The notes under the pieces were generated by a model. That model was not told the DNA's origin. It ran no database searches and was given only the letters and a program-made list of their open reading frames with translations. The translations under genes were made by a program, and so were the position numbers. A DNA stretch of 64,000 nt from positions 434,001 to 498,000 of the forward strand of contig NW_019154047.1 in NCBI RefSeq assembly GCF_001653235.2, in the 5' to 3' direction. Position 1 is the stretch's first letter, and each line of letters opens with the position of its first letter. This document shows positions 49,962-60,061 of this stretch, piece by piece. This DNA is from Pochonia chlamydosporia 170. Lineage: Eukaryota; Ascomycota; Sordariomycetes; Hypocreales; Clavicipitaceae.

Positions 49962-51813
49962 ATGTCCGTAAACCAGAGCCCCCAAGTAGTGGCTCACCAT
50001 GGCCAAGAAAGCAATCCCAAGAGGGTGCCCGTGATTGAGTCAAAGGCCCGCAAAGCTTGCAGTGAGTTCTTGATCAGAATATGTTCCATTGCGCAGCAGC
50101 TTAGGAGACGTTACTGTCAGTAAATTGTCGAAAGCAGAAGACGAGATGCGATACTGGAGTGGATAGTACCTGCCGCCGATGTCATAGAGCAGGGCTTTCA
50201 TGTGTCTTCGTCCCACGAGCCAACGCCGCCCCGTTACCTGATGACCTCGACCATGGTGCAGATAAACAATTTAGAAAACACGTCCTTGACAGGTTACATG
50301 TCATTGAGGACTATCTAGGCCTCACGCCGTATGATGATTCGTTAAGTGGTCAGGATGCAGTGGACGGAAACGACATTCCCGTCCAGACTATACAGGATCC
50401 CCTCTGGACCGCTGTTTCCATCCTCCAAAGACATCATCACAATCCCCGAGATTTACCTATTTGGCATCAAAAAACGATCGAGTACCTGTGGTCATCGTAA
50501 GTGCCCATCTCCTACTAGGAGTGGCGTTATTCAGTCTAATTCGAGATATTCAAGTTTCCATGACCAAATGCCCCTTCTCCATTTCCTACCAGAAAAGCAA
50601 TCGTTTACTGCACCTCATCCGATTCTTTTAGCGTCTATTTTATATTGTTCTAGCAAGCGTGGGAATGCAGATGTGACCAAAATGGCACCCCACTACTTCT
50701 CCGTGTTGTGCAATGCCATTGCTCAGCTCAGCATTCCGGATAGTGAAATTGGAGCTGTCCCGGAGATCCCCTATTTCGCAGAGGAGTGGGCATTTCAAGC
50801 AGTCCTCGGTATCATCCTTGCTGCTCTCCTTACCGAAGCCAGCATCCGCGAGGTGGGCATCTGGATTTCCATTGCATACCGCTTGATATTAGAATACTGT
50901 CCAGCACATCCTGTCGACGCATCAAGGGAGTGGAGAAAGCTTTTCAGTGGTTTGCAGATAGTCGACCTCGAGCACGCCTCGCTCCACATGTCACATCCCG
51001 TCATTCCTCTCGAGGCACCACTTTCAAGCTTACAACACCTTCATCATGACCAAATATATAAGCTTTCACGCATGATGCATACAGGTCTGAGCCAGTTTAC
51101 TGGGCGGAAACTTCCTACCATCTGGTGTTCCTTCAACAGCACGCCACCACAAAGACAAGAGCCAACCTCCAACTTCACTGCAATCGATGCAGCCGTGATT
51201 AGGGACTGGGCCCGACAGCTAGATCAATGGCTTGTCGAGTTCAGTAATGCCCCAGACGGGCCCGAGGCGAGTAGCAACATCGTATTTCGACAATACGTGC
51301 TACATAGATTGGTTGTCCTATCCATATACCATCCAGCTCGAGGCTGTGACCTATGGGCTAAAGGCATCACGCTAGGCGAGCAGCAAGAATTGCTTTTGTC
51401 TGCTCGTGCGACGTTGAAACTTCACCGCCACGACGAACTAATTTGGACCAACTGGGACCTTGTTTTGATTACCTGGGCAGCCCTTATTGTATTACAAGCC
51501 ACATGTGGATGTGCCGGTGAACCCGATGGTACGTTACTATATACGGAACTCTGCCCCTTGACCTCTGTATTATTGACAACCATCAAAAGACCTGACGGAT
51601 GTAAAACTACACCTTGCCAAATTAGAACAGGCAAAAGACACGGATCCTGCTCTTTGGGCAAGGCTGATATCGCGACTCGAGGAGGGCTTGCGAAAATCGC
51701 AGGCCCCGGCACCCACAGAATCGAAGCAATGCGAATACGTATCAACGAATTTAGATTATTCATGGCATATTTTTGACGAAGTCAGCCTCCGCAATATTGG
51801 ATTTACTGGCTAG
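49962..51813 (+). CDS. Zn2Cys6 transcription factor, 557 aa, four exons
   Basis: Exons 49962-50061, 50121-50496, 50555-51528 and 51590-51813 sum to 558 codons; all donors are GTRNGT-like. The first splice completes the binuclear cluster: KAC, then INCRKQKTRC and TCRRCHRAGLSC (C-x2-C-x6-C-x8-C-x2-C-x6-C). A short linker and coiled region (FRKHVLDRLHVIEDYLGL) follow, then a helical regulatory middle. The C-terminal exon reads LTDVKLHLAKLEQAKDTDPA and ends IGFTG. It lies between the hexokinase (divergent) and the permease (convergent), which makes it the likely pathway regulator. The family is certain; targets are inferred. Confidence 0.85.
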
Positions 51814-51978
51814 AGTTTAATTATATTTGCTGTTTTACCTTGTCAAACTCGACCTACATTATTACAAGATATAAAGGTATATTGCAGTGCATAGATCGAT
51901 TTGTTCCACCTCGACGAGAACTTGCCCTATTTGAATACCAGGTCATTGTCCAAGATCATCCAGGAAGCGTTGTAGATT

Positions 51979-53682
51979 TTACTCCTCCTTTGCAGCAGCG
52001 ATCTTCTCTCGATAGCGCTTGGATACCACGCACCACCAACCGAAGATTAGAATTGGAAGAGAACCCACAACCACACAAGTGTAGTTCATGCTCTCCACCG
52101 CCACGGGCATAGAGTAAGGGAAGCTGAAAAACACGATTGCGAAAATAAGCCAGGCCACAGTAATGCAGTTAATTAGCCAACCCCAAATACCCATGTGGAA
52201 TACGCCTTTAAACATGTTAGCTCTTCCAGTAAGCAAGTTCGTGCCGATGGGGATGAGATAGGCGATATTGTTGACAGTCACTGCCGACCCAAGCATGCTG
52301 TTGAAAGCCGTGCTGCTACCAAGGTAGATGCAGCCAAGGGCAGCGACTACGACGGTGACGAGCAGTTGGGCGTTGAATGGAACTCCGTAGCGTGTGTTGA
52401 CACGAGACCAAGTCGACGAAAAAGGCATGGCACCATCGCGCGAGAAGGCCCAGAGGACACGGCCCGTGGACAGCTGCGAACCGATAGTGCACGGCCCCAA
52501 AGCGATGAAAAGAATAAAGGTCAATCCAAACGCGCCGCCAGCTGACTGCGTGACCTGCCGAAATAGCTCTGCAAGGGGCAAGCCGGTATTGGTGGTGCCA
52601 AGAGCAGAGTAGTCTTGAACGCAGAACATGAGGGCGATAAGGTAGGAGAGCCCTGTGACGAAGGCAATTACCAAAGTGATGGCGATGGCGAGGGGGGCGT
52701 TGCGGGATGGCTATATAAGGTTAGTGTTTACTTTGTGAGATTCATTTGAGCGCATCTGGGCATACATTGGGCATTTCCTCGGTAATATGGGTAACGCCAT
52801 CGAGACCACCCAGGCTGTATAGTGGATTGACCAAGCCGGTAACGAAACAGATTACATTGTTCTCCCAACCCGTATTATTGATCCATGTCTTAAAAACAAA
52901 CTCGGGACTTTGGCGAGTCGGCGCACAAGTAAGGACTACTATAAACACTACCAACCACCCGATCTGGAGGTAGAAAAGCGAAAACTTATTGATTGCGGGA
53001 ATCAACCTGTTGCCGAAGAGTACGATGCTTGCCGTGATAAGATTAATTCCTTGATATATGATGAAAGTCTGCCAGGATTGGATTTCCAGGTCTGGCATGT
53101 AGAGTGCGATGAGTGCCATGACAGTTTGGGCGTAGATCAAGATGGTCGAGGCCGTGGTAAATATCCCTAAAGGTCTCAGTCAATATACTAATATCGTAGG
53201 CATTTATACTTGACAAAGCTTACATCCAAAGACAGTGAACCACCCGGTGAAGAAGCTGAGGATGGCACTCCATTTTTTGGGCGCCACCGCAGCTATCCAA
53301 TGATACATGCCCCCCTCAGTTGGGTAGCTCGAAACGAACTCTGCAAGAGAAGCGCCAAGGAAGCATTGCAACAGAGTGACCAGGATGAAGCCATATATTA
53401 TGGCACCTGGCCCACCCGCGTTGATTTCAGTAACAATTCCCAAGCCTAGACCTGTCCAGGATATTGTCGTGGTGGAAGCCAGACCGATCAGAGACAGAAT
53501 GGTAAAGTGACGCTTTAGCTCCTGGGTGTGACCTGCGTGATTGGTTAGTGCTTCTCCGTCCGTCAGCAGATTTGTGAGGACAAACCCATTTGCGCGAGCC
53601 TTAGCTCATCAGTATCCAGCACATGGTCCTTTTGGTGACTAGAGACGATGGCCCCTTTCTCATCGCTGGCCGTGACTTCCAT
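51979..53682 (-). CDS. APC-family (amino acid/choline-type) permease, 512 aa
   Basis: Exons 53682-53586, 53532-53224, 53166-52766 and 52710-51979 (introns 53-57 nt, branch sites such as CACTAACC) total 513 codons. The protein has an N-terminal hydrophilic tail (MEVTASDEKGAIVSSHQKDH) and about 12 hydrophobic segments. Signatures include LASTTTISWTGLGLGIVTEI, NAGGPGAIIYGFI, EFVSSYPTEGGMYHW, GLDGVTHITEEMPN and LSTGRVLWAFSRDGAMPFS. These match fungal amino-acid/GABA/choline permeases in the plasma membrane. The substrate cannot be read from sequence; the cluster context makes an amino-sugar or nitrogen compound plausible. Confidence 0.9.
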
Positions 53683-53842
53683 TTCACTTGCGCCGCTTGA
53701 ATAGTAAAGCTTGGTACGAAAACCCGAGATAGAGGTCAATGAAGAGATGTGCCTCTCTACAAATCCAGAAGCAGCGCAAAGGTATTATAAGTTCTGGATG
53801 TGGGAGCAGCTCAAATACACGTTACCCGTAACGGGAGACATA

Positions 53843-53912
53843 CTAGGGGGGTTCTCGAAGTAACTCCCCCGTGAGTGCGGAGCTCCACGGGGTTGACTTC
53901 AAGACCCCCTAG
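53843..53912. repeat. Foldback mini-element flanked by TA
   Basis: CTAGGGGGGTTCTCGAAGTA ... TGACTTCAAGACCCCCTAG forms an imperfect stem of about 30 bp around a short GC-rich loop, with TA on each side (53841-53842 and 53913-53914). Size and flanks fit a Tc1/mariner-type MITE or a decayed foldback element. Confidence 0.55.
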
Positions 53913-53914
53913 TA

Positions 53915-54378
53915 AATCCTTGTTGTGGGGATCCAATCGGGATGGAGTTGGTGCGACTGGCTGTGGCTCCGAGTTTTCACCGGATTTCACCGGTCCTGGT
54001 GGCGATACGAGTCAAGACATAGAAGATACAGAAACTGATTGGAATGCGTGACCGTGGTGTTGATAGTGGGCAACTTCGGGATTGTTCGGCCCCCTTATCT
54101 TGCAATCTTAAAATCCCCTACAGGCAATACTCGCGCCACGCCCCACTTTATTGGCACTCGTAGGACTCGCACCATCTAAAGATGGTGCTCATCACCGCTG
54201 CAGCCACTTCACCGCTACGGCCACTTTTTACCAGACCTGCCTCTCTGACTAGTAAGTATACTTAGACAAAAAAGTGTAATATCTACTTTACGCCAAAAAA
54301 GTATACTTCATATTATGATAGTAGGATAGTAAAGATAATATTCATATAGTATCATAGTAGCTGTAACGGTCCAAGTGA
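53915..54378. other. Spacer with an AT-rich repeat at 54236-54360
   Basis: No gene is seen. The right part (AGTATACTT, GATAGTAGGATAGTAAAG) is an inverted relative of 34970-35215 and ends close to the left terminus of the hAT copy that follows. Confidence 0.45.
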
Positions 54379-54626
54379 TAGTGATGCGACCCAGTAGTAC
54401 ACGTACGTACGTACGTACTGTATTTTGGCCATAGTACCGTACGTACCATGCTATAGTACGTACAAGTACGTACATACAAAATTTTGTTTTCCATTTTGGG
54501 AATAGTGAACCCACTCTTGTACCATTTTTTAGCCTCAACTCTCAGATTCCACCTCAGTGCCAACACATAAAATATCACCTGTCGGTTGTAATACACCCTC
54601 CCACTCAAAATCCCCGTTGGTTGAGG

Positions 54627-57509
54627 CATACATGGGCAAAATTGTACGTACAACGCGTTGTACAACGCGTTGTGTAGTACGGCCCTGAATCTGTTGTACA
54701 ACAACTACACATTTTGCCTGTTGTACAACTGTTGTACAACGCGCTCTGATTGGTCCAATATACTGTTCTCCCTTATCGATTATGGCCCATCTCCACCGCA
54801 CCATGACTCTTCAACGCAACGCGTAGCAAGATAGCCAGCTCAAGCGCATCACTTTTACCCCCAAACTCTGTCTAAGTCGATTGATACGATGTCGGTAGCT
54901 GACGCCTCATCATTTCTGGTCTCCTCCACTCCTGCCTCATCATCCACGGGGTCTTCGGAAGTCTTTACAACACATTCTCCGGTCCAGATGAACATCTGGA
55001 CCTTGTTTCGACTTCCAGTGGGCTCCGAGCAGACTCATATCATTCAGAAGGTTGGTACAAAAAGACATAAGAAGGTTCTGCACTACTGTCTCTCTTGTGA
55101 GAAGCAGAAAGCGAAGCCGATCTGGAGCAGTGCCTACACAGGCAATGCGAAGGAGCATGTCCAAAAGGTGCACAAAGCCGAGTGGAAGGAATGGTCTCGC
55201 AACCACGGCAATTCCTTGAGAACAGATGGTCCAAATCAAGCATCCATTGATAGGTATATGCAACCAGTTGGTGTCCACTGTTCGAGGCACCTAACCCTCC
55301 GGCAAGCTTTTGATAAGCCACGATTTATTAGGGCGTTTATCGCTCTTTGCGCCCGACGGAGAGTATCATTGAGCGCAACAGAGTGGCCAGAACTTCAAGA
55401 ACTTATGTTAGCAGGCAACCCTACTATACAAGACCTCTTGAAGCTGTCTCGACGGACGCTTGTGCGCCTCCTTGAAAGGAACTATGTAGAGTATCGTAAG
55501 CAACTCCAGACGGCGATTCAAGACGCTGTCGGCCAGATACACTTCTCCACGGACATGTGGACATCACCTGCGCGTCGAGGACATCTCGCAATCTGTGCAC
55601 AATGGGTTGATTGTGAATATAGGCTGCGGAAAGCTCTGCTAGGACTCCCTCAAGTATTGTACAGCCATAGCGGAGAGTGTCAAGCTGTGCACATCGTCAG
55701 GGTTCTCAGAAGTTACGGCATTACCACCAGAATCGGCTATCATACTGGCGATAACGCTACGTCAAATGATACTATGTTAAGAGCGTTATCAGACCATTTG
55801 ATGACTGAGTACAATGTAGGTCTAATAACGCCAGCCATAGATCTAGTACACGCTGATCATGACTAGTTCAACTTCAACCCTGTTGCCTGCCGAATCCGGT
55901 GTCTCGATCATATCCTCAACCTCGCCCTTCAAGCCTTCCTACTAGCCAAGTCAAAGGAGGCTCTTAAAGCCGCTCTTAAAGCCGCTCTTAAAGCCGCACT
56001 TGACGCAATTGATCTGGCCGAAGATGCAGACCCATACGAAGTATTCTCCGCCGCGATGGGGGTGCCGATGGTGCAAAATAATGGAGATGGGGCGAGACCA
56101 AGAGAGATTGCCGAAAGGGCTAGAGGCAAAGGCAAGCAGAAAGGCTTCGAGGGCTGGGGATCGACCCCTGCACTCGAGAAGCTCCATAACCTCGCTGTGT
56201 GGCTCCGAAACAGCCCAATCCATCATGACTTATGGGAGCGAGCTATCGGTATCAGTCTAGGGATTGATAACGATACCAGGTGGTCATCGTGGTACTTTAT
56301 GATTGATCGAGCGATCCGGAAGAAGAACGAGATCATCAAATTCTTACATGAACACGATGAGGCCTGTGGCCCCAACACTCTGACGCATGGGGATTGGGAG
56401 ATACTGAGATGTACACACCAATTTCTCCAAGTATTCAACAGTGGCACTTTGTGGGTTGAGGGCGACCGTGCAGGCCTATCTCAGTCGCGTGAGATGATGG
56501 ACGTGATTCTCGCTTTTTTTGAACAGCAGAAGGTTTGTGGCTGATCAAATATTCCTTTGGCGCGATGGACAAGCAGTTAATCTATCTGTAGAATCTATAC
56601 TCATCCGGAGAGCGGAAAGATCTTCGGATGGTCCATTCCATTGAGATGGGGTGGTTCATCCTTAACAAGTACTATGAGCTCACGGACACCGTTCCGGTGT
56701 ACGCTGCTGCGATGCTGCTCGATCCGTCAAAGAGAAGGCGATATCTGACCCAGAACTGGCCGGAGCAGTGGCATCAGAAAGCTCTCGATGCCACACAACG
56801 TATTTGGGAAGACAAATATAAGAATATGCCACTCACTCAGCCTGAGGAGGATGCGATGCAGGTTGATGGCTCTCTACCTTCTCCAGATAAGCCGAGAAAC
56901 GAGCTGGATCGATTGAAGCTCTCTCTGCAGGTTGAATTGGCTGACCTCACGGATGAGGACGATGTGCAGCTATTTCTTAATGCCAGGCCCATCTCGATCA
57001 AACCTTTAACTCCCCTGGAATGGTGGTGTTTACCAGAACAACGACAGCGCTACCCGCGGCTCCATCGTATGGCCATCGATATACTCTCAATCCCTCCATC
57101 ATCAGCAGAGCCAGAACGAACGTTTTCAGCTGCTCGTCGTACACAATCGTGGGACAGGCTTCGGATGACGGCAAACAACCTAGAAAGGCTTGAGTGTATC
57201 GGCAATTGGTTGAGAAACGGACATATTGATCTTGTACATATAATCACGGCGATTGAGGGTATGAATGAAGTGGAGGTCGAGCTAGATTTTGACTCCGACG
57301 AGATGGGATAGGTGGTTGCTATTGCGATGAAACAAAGTTTCGGAGACTCAACACCACTTCAGATCATCGTTTTAATGTCACGTGCATACAACACGTTGTA
57401 CAACAGGCATACTACCATAATACAACGTGTAGTTGTAGTATGAGGCTCATACAACATTTGTTGTGTAGTTTGAGGTCATACTACAGTTGTACAATTTTGC
57501 CCATGTATG
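54627..57509 (+). mobile_element. hAT element 3, 2.88 kb, inserted in copy A
   Basis: Perfect 21-bp TIRs begin CATACATGGGCAAAATTGTA at both ends. The 8-bp target duplication GGTTGAGG is at 54619-54626 and 57510-57517. The intact target is seen in copy B, around 60301, in one uninterrupted coding stretch. Subterminal GTTGTACAAC motifs occur at 54650-54750 and 57380-57495. Confidence 0.97.
54889..57311 (+). pseudogene. hAT transposase of element 3, one nonsense codon
   Basis: The frame starts MSVADASSFLVSSTPASSST, carries a BED-like finger (YCLSCEKQK, then GNAKEHVQKVHK) and the catalytic patch HFSTDMWTSPARRGHLAI, then TGDNATSNDTMLRALSDH. A TAG at 55864-55866 interrupts it, but the same frame continues through FNPVACRIRCLDHILNLALQ to 56532. 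A 59-nt intron (56533-56591, GTTTGT to GTAG) leads in phase 0 to NLYSSGERKDLRMVHSIEMG and the dimerisation domain (YPRLHRMAIDILSIPPSSAE), ending at 57311. The fourfold AALKA tract at about 55970 is an internal repeat. Apart from the stop, the element looks complete. Confidence 0.85.
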
Positions 57510-58259
57510 GGTTGAGGCCATCGTGCCATCCATCCAGACCTTCTTTCCATGTACATTCACAAACAATTCGAGATACGAATCTTCGAGTTCCAGCCAGTCC
57601 TTCTCCTCCAGATCCGCCCAGCGTTTTTTATGGGCATACTTCTGGTCCTTCAGACGATCTAATACACGGTCGTTCATAAAAATGAAGGCCTGCATGTCAG
57701 CATTCATGGACGTAAGGCGATTCCGAGCTTTCGTATGTATGAAATTAATAGCAGAGAAACTTCGTTCTGAGGGTACGGAGTTCGCAAGTGTGTTCATGAC
57801 CTTCACCGCTACTCTAGCCAGAATCGAACCCTGGTTGAGGAGGCATTGCCAAGCCATTGCTGGCTTGAAGCCATCGTCGTACACAGCGCTGTGCTTATTG
57901 AATAAGCCGTCTGGGCCGCCCGTACGCATTCGGAAGTGTGTGAATTCGGAGAGCGCACGGTGATATTCGTTGTCCTTTTTCAGCTGTTTTCGTAAATACT
58001 CCTGTACTCGTGCAAAGACGCTGGGTGGCAGTTTCGAGTTCGGGCCTGTTGTATCGGGTCGAAGGGCGTCGGCGATCCAATGAATATCGTACGTTTGCTT
58101 ATCAAGCCGTGCTTTGAATATGGCGTCAATATCGTCCCACGGAATATCTGGAAACTGATCAGCCTCTCTCATCTCAGCCCATTTGTGTTTGACTTGAAGC
58201 CAGCGATTTATAACGTATGCGATTCCAGCTCCATCAGCCTCGGAAGCGTGTTGAAAATT

Positions 58260-58716
58260 TTAGTGCTGTAATCGATCCGAATTATCGATCTCAGGGCCAG
58301 GATCGTTAAGATTTGATCGATAAGCTTATTGATCGATAAGCTTATTGATCGATAAGCTTATTGATCGATAAGCTTATTGATCGATTAGATCGATATCGTT
58401 AAGGTTTGCTTAGTAAGCTCATACCAGTATCAAAGGTAAACTTCAAATTTATGAAACCTGTCTAACTGCTCAATCCATGTGTAAGACAAGGGAGCTTTTG
58501 AACTTTGAGGTGCAGATCTTATACTAATTTACTTGGGCCTTACATAACCGAGGGCTCTAACTTACGTGGGCAATGATTAGCTTCATGCTTACGTGAGGAT
58601 TCTCAATCCTTAACGATCTCGAGATCGATAAATCTGAGATCGATAGCTAACGATCTCGATATCGATATCGATATCGTTAAGTCTTAACGATCCAGGATCG
58701 TTTACAGCACTGGAAC
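58260..58716. mobile_element. MITE inserted in hAT copy A
   Basis: The ends AGTGCTGTAATCGATCC (58262) and GGATCGTTTACAGCACT (to about 58711) are inverted repeats. The flanks TTGAAAATT (58251-58259) and TTGAAATT (58717-58724) look like an 8-bp target duplication with one extra A. Copy B has no insertion at the equivalent point (about 61048). The interior contains only palindromic GATATCGATATCG and AAGCTT repeats and no ORF. Confidence 0.8.
58315..58390. repeat. 16-bp tandem repeat GATCGATAAGCTTATT
   Basis: Four to five perfect units lie inside the MITE. Each unit contains the palindrome ATAAGCTTAT. Confidence 0.95.
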
Positions 58717-59785
58717 TTGAAATTGGTTCACAGGCTTTAGCACTGCAACCACAGTCTCGAGTTTTGGCCAGAAGCTGCTGTCTTTGATGATTCGAATCGC
58801 CTCAGGTAGCAGTACGGGGCAATCTTGAGACCGCAGCTCATCTCGCACATCTTTTCGAATAGACCAGTCTCTGGCAGGGTCTCGAGAACGAAGGAGGGAG
58901 AAAAAAGAATTGTACTGAGAACCCCAGCGTGTAATCACACTTCCCGAAGCAGCGAATTAGTGCGGCGATATGGCCAAAAAGATAGCTCGCGACTTACCTT
59001 CTAATCAGCGCGCGAGTTACCCCGTTCCACCTTATGCGCTGGCATATTCTCAATCTTTGCAGTTGTAATTTAGACCGCGAAAAAAACGTCAGAAGAGTGT
59101 TGGCGTCATTAAAGAGATCCCCGAAGAATGGAAGAAGAAGGATGTCTTTAATTAGGAGCTGGAGACCGTGAGAATCACACAGAGAGAAGTTGATATGTGA
59201 GAGCTCTGGTAATCTCCCTAGTAGATCATGTACAGAGCGCATCGTATTCTCGGTATCCGTACAGATAGAATTGATTCTGGGGAGATCTCCGCCGCACAGC
59301 TGCTGCATTTCTCTCCATATCAACTTCACCCAATTCTCCGCTGTGTGCTGTTCATCTCCCGTATCAAACGTTTTCCAGTAGAAAGCTGGGCCGTCTGGTA
59401 TTTGTACCGAGAGATTAACGATTCTGTGGCCGGAGACATTATCGGAAGCGTCAAATACTATGTTGAACCATTCTGAGGTACTTATGCGCCTGAAAACCTC
59501 GTCACGGAGTTCCTGGTAGAATTCGGGGAGAATTCTTGTGATGACAGCCCGGCTAGGAGGCTTCCAGCCAGGCTTAATGCGAGTGAAGAAATAATGCCAA
59601 CGGGGGCTCTCAAAGAGGCTGAAAGGGCGGCCGCCGGCGATTATAGCGGCGGCGGCATCATAGGCTAAGCTCTGACTCTCGTCTTGCGAGATATGCTGAA
59701 TTCCGAGATCGGTTATCTTCTTTTGTACAGCTTCAGAATATGAGGGAAGGTAGCCAGCCTCATCTCGAACTTGACGCTCTAAGTC

Positions 59786-60011
59786 CCTACACATAGAAAT
59801 GGGCACCCCCCACTTTTGGGCACCCACCATCGAGGCCCAAACCAGATCCTATCCGCGGCCCCTCGTTGCCAGCGCAAGCGTCAAAAATCCACGTCACGTG
59901 ACACTTTTCTACTCTTCCCAGGGCCAAAAAAATTCTCGGTTAAACGGCTAAATTCAAACCGGGTTTTCATTGGCCGAAAATAAAAATGGAATCACGTGCT
60001 AGCGTGTCGGA
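59786..60011. other. Junction sequence between the two hAT-4 copies
   Basis: This contains a G/C-rich stretch (GGGCACCCCCCACTTTTGGG) and A/T-rich sequence with two CACGTGA-type motifs. It has no coding content I recognise. It is probably composite, created when copy A lost its 5' end. Confidence 0.35.
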
Positions 60012-60061
60012 CTCAGTTATCCAATCAATCGTGTTGTGTGACATAAAGTGTGGCCCTCGGA
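60012..60061 (-). repeat. 50-bp inverted copy of the pogo/LTR junction at 62668-62717
   Basis: This is the exact reverse complement of 62668-62717, including the transposase bases, the CTTTA target duplication and the first 32 bp of the solo LTR. It ends precisely at the left terminus (TAGTGATG) of hAT-4 copy B. Confidence 0.95.

Larger units (their letters stand above)
54379..59785 (-). mobile_element. hAT family 4, copy A, nested and 5'-truncated
   Basis: The left end TAGTGATG (54379) is shared with copy B (60062), followed by CGTACGTACGTA-rich subterminal sequence. The minus-strand transposase gene is split by hAT element 3 (54627-57509) and by a MITE (about 58260-58716), and its 5' end is lost at about 59785, where similarity to copy B stops. 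The rest aligns closely with copy B along its length. Confidence 0.85.
54535..59785 (-). pseudogene. DUF659-type hAT transposase of copy A, split in three
   Basis: The 5' part runs about 59785-58998 (DUF659-like: ITRILPEFYQELRDEVFRRI, NIVFDASDNVSGHRIVNLSV, NSICTDTENTMRSVH). A 58-nt intron (58997-58940) leads to SVITRWGSQYNSFF. The MITE interrupts after LKPVNQFQ (about 58715). The frame resumes at about 58250 through LPPSVFARVQEYLRKQ and the dimerisation region LANSVPSERSFSAINFIHTK to 57518; then element 3 intervenes. The last 30 codons (FEWEGVLQPTGDILCVGTEV) are at 54624-54535. Not functional. Confidence 0.88.

Noticed and set aside
58320..58390. 16-bp tandem repeats as a possible CRISPR-like array
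   Set aside because: Units are contiguous with no spacers, lie inside a MITE, and the genome is fungal.
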